Under the pieces are notes generated by a model, which was not told where the DNA came from, searched no databases, and saw only the letters and a list, made by a program, of their open reading frames with translations. A stretch of 64,000 bases of DNA from positions 38,554,001 to 38,618,000 of the forward strand of contig CM032231.1 of NCBI GenBank assembly GCA_019009955.1, written 5' to 3'. Shown here one piece after another: positions 61,501 through 64,000 of this stretch. Made by a program: the position numbers and the translations under genes. The stretch is from Riptortus pedestris (lineage: Eukaryota; Arthropoda; Insecta; Hemiptera; Alydidae). The first letter of the stretch is position 1; each line of letters begins with the position of its first letter.

Positions 61501-64000
61501 ATGCGTCTACCCTTGGACTTTCAGATCGCTCTGTGAGGAGAATTCTTCATGATCTTCATTTTCATCCATACAAGATGGCTATTGTGCAGGAACTTTCTGA
61601 ACGGGACTTCAATTCTCGGAGGAACGCGTGTGAGGTTTTCTGGAAGTCGTGCCTGAGGACGCTAGTTTTTTAGTGATGAAGCCCATTTTTATTTGTGTGG
61701 ACCCGTCAACAAACAAAACATGCGCTACTGGACTGATACCAATCCTCGAGAATTGCATCAAAGGCCTTTGCATTCACCAAAAATCACGGTGTGGTGTGCA
61801 ATTTCCTCAGGTGGAATTATTGGTCCCTGGTTTTTTGAGGAAAATGAAGTCACAGTGACAGTGAATTCTGACCGGTATGTAAACATGTTACAGGATTTTT
61901 TTTTCTCACAACTGGAGGAGTTAGACTTTGGGGACGCTTGGTTTCAACAAGACGGTGCAACAGCACACACTTCTAGAGCATCGATGGCTGTTTTAAGGGA
62001 ACACTTCCCAGGGCGCCTAATCTCAATTAGGGGCGACTTGGAATGGCCGGCCCGATCCCCTGATTTGGCCCCTTGTGATTTTTTTTCTATGGGGTTTTTT
62101 GAAATCCCGTGTTTATGTAAACCGACCAAGGACCTTACAAGATTTGAAGAACAACATCCAGGAAGAAATTGCCAACATAACGCCTGCTATGCTGGTAAGA
62201 ATTATGACGTCACCTACCTGATTTGATCTTCAATACCAAGTAAAACAAAACTTTATATTTGTACCTACATTATATTAAAAAATAAAAATTTTCTGATTCG
62301 TACAATGTGTTTTATTAAGCTTTCAAAAAAAGGAAGTTATGCTGCTGCACCCTGTATTAATAAGAATTATGAGGGCAATCTCTCCTCTCGCCCCCTCCCT
62401 TTATATGTTTTAATCTGTTCCAATAAAAAATGAATCATTTTCCTCATTTAGAATGAGCACATTTTACAGATTTTTTAAAATAAAAATCTTTGAGTTATTG
62501 AAGAATTACAAAGCTTATCTGTCATTACCTTATAAAATGCTCTAAAAAATGTCAAATCAAAATTATGCTTCTCTGTTGGGAAAATGTTTCATTTTCATTA
62601 CCTTTCTAACAAACGTATATTTAGTGTTTTGACTTCATTTTCATTGTCACTTCTCGTTTTATTCATATTATTGTGTAAAAAATTTAAATACTTTTTTTGG
62701 TTTGTGTTTAATCAATAAATTGTCTCAGATATATTGGCATAGAGTTTTTTAGAGGAAATAAGAAATGTTAAAAATCTCTTTTTAATTTTTTTTAGATTGT
62801 TCTGGTGTGCATAGAAGCCTTGGAGTTCATTATAGTAAAGTTCGGTCCCTGACTTTGGATGCTTGGGAACCAGAAATTTTGAAAGTGATGGCTGAACTGG
62901 GAAATGCTGTAGTTAACAGCATATATGAAGCCAACCTTCCTCCAGAAGTGACAAGACCTTCTCCTAATTCTCCTAGGTAAATACATTTCAATAAATAAAT
63001 TAGAATATTGTAATTTAAATTGTTTCCTTGTGACAGTGAAGTTGGATTGCCACAGTGGCAGGACACATCCATAATTTGAATAGCCAGATTAAATTTGATG
63101 AATTCAAAGTTGTGGCTGAAGAAAGAAACTATCAAGAAAGCATTATCAAAGAGGCTGTTGAAATTATTTTAGTATGGATTTTTAAAAATTGAGCAAACTG
63201 TGGACACAGATTATCCCTCAAAAATTGGCAATTAATCCTGACAAAGCGCAAGGAACACTAAGGAATCCGAAAGACGGATATGGCCCTGACTGGGTTTGAG
63301 GACTCTGCTCCCGAAACTGAACTAGACAAGAATAAATACAACGGCTAGGACAGCTGACCCTCATTCTCTATAGAGATTCTAGCAAGAAGCTAGAAGCATA
63401 GCTAGTGAAATTTTAATTAAAAAAATGCCATGACATAATTCCAGAAGACCTAATTAATAATGATGATATAACGGAATTTCTTTTGTTTTAAAAATTGAAA
63501 TTTGAAAATAAATATTGAATTTAATTATTACGATTATTTTCCATAAAAAAATATTCATGTAAATTATTTAGCCAATTATCATTTCTTTTAGAAATAAAGT
63601 ATGAAATAAAATTTAAAACCAGTGAATTTTGTTTTTAAATGATATGGACGGATTTGTCAATCAATCTTTACTTTCAAGAGAAAGAAGATTTATTTGATCT
63701 GTTACAGAATCATACATGTTTTTGGGATTCTTTAACAGATTTCTTAATTTTACTAAAGAGAAGATAATGCATGATTTAAGTATTTCTTTCTAGTTCTGTG
63801 AGGGAAGCATTTATCAAACGGAAGTGGGTGGTGAAAGAGTTTGTTGCTGGATTATCTCTGTCTCCTCTTCGATGCAAAAGGAAATGGTCTGTAAGAAAAC
63901 TTAGAAGAAGAGCCAGGTCAAGAGAGGGGAGATCTCCACCACCTGGTCTAGCATTGGTGGGCGAAGAGTTAGACACTCCCCCTTTTCCGGGGTGTATTGA
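52779..64000 (+). CDS. ACAP-type ArfGAP (BAR-PH-ArfGAP-[ANK]), 12 exons, 3' end outside window
   Basis: Spliced coding region joining 52779-52831, 53040-53097, 53173-53405, 53481-53636, 53724-53796, 54062-54157, 54934-55132, 55953-56058, 57073-57231, 60727-60833, 62796-62976 and 63794-64000. Every junction is GT-AG and keeps one frame, giving 542 complete codons. Residues 1 to about 220 align with the BAR domain (start [18 protein letters not shown] resembles the family start with its ECLxDSPxFR). Residues about 255-350 are a PH domain ([24 protein letters not shown]). From about 378 comes an ArfGAP domain with zinc ligands C392, C395, C412, C415 and arginine finger R420. Proteins of this family stimulate GTP hydrolysis on Arf6 at recycling endosomes and plasma membrane. 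The start has an in-frame TGA 18 bases upstream and a good context (AAAATGG). Ankyrin repeats are expected downstream. ACAP subtype (1/2/3) is not resolved; CenB1A would be the fly name. Confidence 0.95.
53040..53097 (+). CDS. ACAP exon 2 (BAR)
   Basis: Encodes [20 protein letters not shown], the acidic first helix of the BAR fold. Acceptor TTTGAAG|G, donor AAG|GTATCC. The preceding intron is only 208 bases. Confidence 0.93.
53173..53405 (+). CDS. ACAP exon 3 (BAR)
   Basis: Begins [19 protein letters not shown] and ends LSDFIRK, with [19 protein letters not shown] in the middle. This matches the family pattern KLxxxxxxxIDxGK ... LQExxxFxxILxDQ. Donor AA|GTAATT leaves two bases, completed to K by exon 4. 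Confidence 0.94.
53481..53636 (+). CDS. ACAP exon 4 (BAR)
   Basis: Encodes [20 protein letters not shown], then a lysine-poor stretch to ATVTCFR. DxKxxFEKVSxELD is conserved in the third BAR helix region. Intron 3 is 75 bases. Confidence 0.94.
53724..53796 (+). CDS. ACAP exon 5 (BAR)
   Basis: Encodes [21 protein letters not shown] and ILGT, corresponding to the family's HxxLDYVxxINxLQxxKxxEIL. Donor ACG|GTAAGT. Confidence 0.94.
54062..54157 (+). CDS. ACAP exon 6 (end of BAR)
   Basis: Encodes [20 protein letters not shown] followed by [12 protein letters not shown]. The F-H-Q-G motif after a YxxA helix is diagnostic of ACAP/ASAP BAR domains. Exactly 32 codons, phase 0 at both ends. Confidence 0.95.
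54158..54933 (+). other. ACAP intron 6
   Basis: 776 bases. 54540-54680 (AGTTCCGAAATACCCTGAAG, AATACCAGAAGACCTCTATA) resembles insect LINE 3' tails and is partly echoed at 63440 (TTCCAGAAGACCTAATTAAT). Confidence 0.55.
54934..55132 (+). CDS. ACAP exon 7 (BAR-PH linker and start of PH)
   Basis: Starts [19 protein letters not shown] and enters the PH domain at VEGYLFKR, then [20 protein letters not shown]. The basic beta1-beta2 residues (K-R, H-R-R) are where ACAP PH domains bind phosphoinositide. Donor G|GTAAGT, phase 1. Confidence 0.95.
55297..55725 (-). mobile_element. HINE-like copy (module II) in ACAP intron 7
   Basis: Left (3') TTTTAGCAGATTTCCCTTAA-GAGAAATC, GAGATGACGAAAATGAGGG, G10 tract, module II, ending near TTATGTGATGACATC. 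Antisense to the gene; 5' terminus lost. Confidence 0.82.
55953..56058 (+). CDS. ACAP exon 8 (PH middle)
   Basis: Encodes [20 protein letters not shown] then [14 protein letters not shown]. The E-D-L-[RK]-L-C-[TS]-V and ERRFCFEV[IV]SPT strings are near-invariant in the family. Phase 2 donor. Confidence 0.95.
57073..57231 (+). CDS. ACAP exon 9 (PH C-terminal helix and linker)
   Basis: Encodes [20 protein letters not shown] (the PH C-terminal helix with its invariant W), then a polar Ser/Lys/Asn-rich linker ending NNNKRSK. Donor AA|GTAAGA is directly followed by a repeat insertion in the 3.5-kb intron 9. Confidence 0.95.
57250..57871 (-). repeat. 298-bp-unit repeat copy in ACAP intron 9
   Basis: On - it begins GAGACTAGCGAACCCGACAG, has two tandem-unit anchors (ACAAATAGAAAATGAAATAT and CCAATAGGAAACGAAATATC), and ends with TCAAATCGGTCCAGCCATTT and ACACACATACAGTAG. 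The apparent open frame at 57239-57445 is inside the repeat. Confidence 0.78.
58526..58567. repeat. (TA)n split by Tigger-like insertion
   Basis: (AT)n runs to the element's left TA and resumes at 59837-59857 after its right end. Confidence 0.95.
58568..59836 (+). mobile_element. Tigger/pogo-like DNA transposon, internally deleted
   Basis: Ends CAGTAGACTCCCGATTATCC (left) and the complement CAGTAGACTACCGATTAACC (right), with TA at 58566-58567 and 59837-59838. It is inserted inside a (TA)n tract in ACAP intron 9. TIR sequence style (CAGTAGA.TC.CGATTA.CCG) is that of Tigger/pogo elements. Confidence 0.92.
58944..59637 (+). pseudogene. Tigger/jerky-type transposase, N- and C-terminal remnants
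   Basis: 58944-59013 encodes [20 protein letters not shown] then a stop, the typical pogo/jerky N-terminal DNA-binding start. The central CENP-B HTH and DDE core are missing. The frame resumes upstream of 59101 ([20 protein letters not shown]) with the C-terminal SWxKLxP helix and acidic tail, ending at 59635. About 1 kb of core coding sequence has been lost, so it cannot encode active transposase. Confidence 0.82.
60046..60203. repeat. Foldback (imperfect hairpin), ~70-bp arms
   Basis: Left arm has GACCGTCATCAC...GTCGAGTACAGTTGGCAAGC; right arm has GCTTGCCAGCTGTACTCGGT...GATGACGGTC. The loop is about 11-15 bases around 60120. In ACAP intron 9. It could be a MITE or an RNA hairpin. Confidence 0.82.
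60727..60833 (+). CDS. ACAP exon 10 (ArfGAP zinc finger)
   Basis: Encodes [20 protein letters not shown] then [15 protein letters not shown]. It carries zinc ligands C392, C395 and C412 of the C-x2-C-x16-C-x2-C finger and the WASINLGI motif. Confidence 0.96.
61086..62354 (+). mobile_element. Tc1/mariner-superfamily transposon (DUF4817 + DDE type), TIRs intact, transposase broken
   Basis: Lies in ACAP intron 10, same orientation as the gene. Termini CAGGGTACGGTACCATAACT (left) and the complement CAGGGTGCAGCAGCATAACT (right) form about 32-bp imperfect inverted repeats flanked by TA at 61084-61085 and 62355-62356. The length is 1,269 bp. This is the family annotated in many insects as DUF4817-containing transposase. 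Confidence 0.93.
61219..62226 (+). pseudogene. DUF4817/DDE_3 transposase, inactivated
   Basis: Three successive frames make one protein. 61219-61458 carries the DUF4817 helix-turn-helix (start [20 protein letters not shown]). 61455-61673 carries the second HTH ([20 protein letters not shown]). 61693-62226 carries the catalytic region, with [40 protein letters not shown] and [14 protein letters not shown]. Breaks are a stop at about 61456, a frameshift near 61675 and frameshifts after about 62085, where the C-terminal sequence shifts frame. The QQDGA.AH catalytic Asp motif remains. Because the damage is light, the insertion is probably young. Confidence 0.9.
62796..62976 (+). CDS. ACAP exon 11 (ArfGAP catalytic arginine region)
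   Basis: Encodes [20 protein letters not shown], then [17 protein letters not shown] and a Pro-rich end. It contains the fourth zinc cysteine (C415) and, five residues later, the arginine finger R420. All residues expected for GAP activity are present. Confidence 0.96.
62977..63793 (+). other. ACAP intron 11
   Basis: 817 bases, AT-rich; the 63220-63470 part looks repeat-derived (see the shared AGAAGACCTA motif in intron 6). No exon seen. Confidence 0.55.
63794..64000 (+). CDS. ACAP exon 12 (end of ArfGAP, basic linker; cut by window end)
   Basis: Encodes [17 protein letters not shown], matching the family's REAYIxxKYVxxxFV helix that closes the ArfGAP domain. It continues open to the window edge through a strongly basic Arg/Ser stretch and a Pro-rich acidic stretch. 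The basic linker has no counterpart I recognise. No donor is visible, so the exon probably extends past 64000. Confidence 0.88.

Overview
The window is AT-rich nuclear DNA from an arthropod, probably an insect with a large, repeat-rich genome. It has GT-AG introns, insect-type transposons (a DUF4817/DDE mariner-like element, Tigger/pogo relatives, LINE remnants), a tRNA-derived SINE and a DINE-1/HINE-like family full of microsatellites. No prokaryotic gene organisation is visible and the species cannot be named from sequence alone.

The one well-supported gene is an ACAP-type ArfGAP (relative of ACAP1/2/3 and insect CenB1A) on the + strand from 52,779 to beyond the window end. Twelve exons join in a single frame: BAR domain (exons 1-6), PH domain (7-9), ArfGAP zinc finger (10-12). 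The ankyrin repeats expected in this family would lie outside the window. Its introns carry a HINE-like copy, a 300-bp-unit repeat, a deleted Tigger-like element, a foldback and a mariner-like element with intact ends.

On the - strand, 48,489-48,753 looks like one coding exon ending W..E(4)HDWIGLY, the signature of the HECW E3-ligase N-terminal domain. Its gene would be transcribed away from ACAP. A weaker candidate is a signal-peptide-like reading frame at 43,011-43,235 (-).

The first 44 kb have no supportable host gene. They are a palimpsest of repeats. Most abundant (about 25 copies or pieces) is a 0.4-0.8 kb non-autonomous family. Its 5' end is AAAAGTCCGTCACGCAGG, its 3' end is a TTTCCCTTAAGGGAAA hairpin followed by TCTGCTAAAA, it has a 12-bp subterminal inverted repeat, and it holds a (TG/TA)n tract inside. 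Second is an 11-copy tRNA-derived SINE. Others are LINE fragments (RNase H, RT, restriction-like endonuclease, C-terminal zinc-knuckle pieces), three DNA transposons and a family with 298-bp tandem units.

The most striking structure is a nearly perfect 1-kb palindrome with almost no spacer at 34,620-35,608. A second inverted duplication (23,471-24,303) carries a HINE end together with its flanking host DNA.
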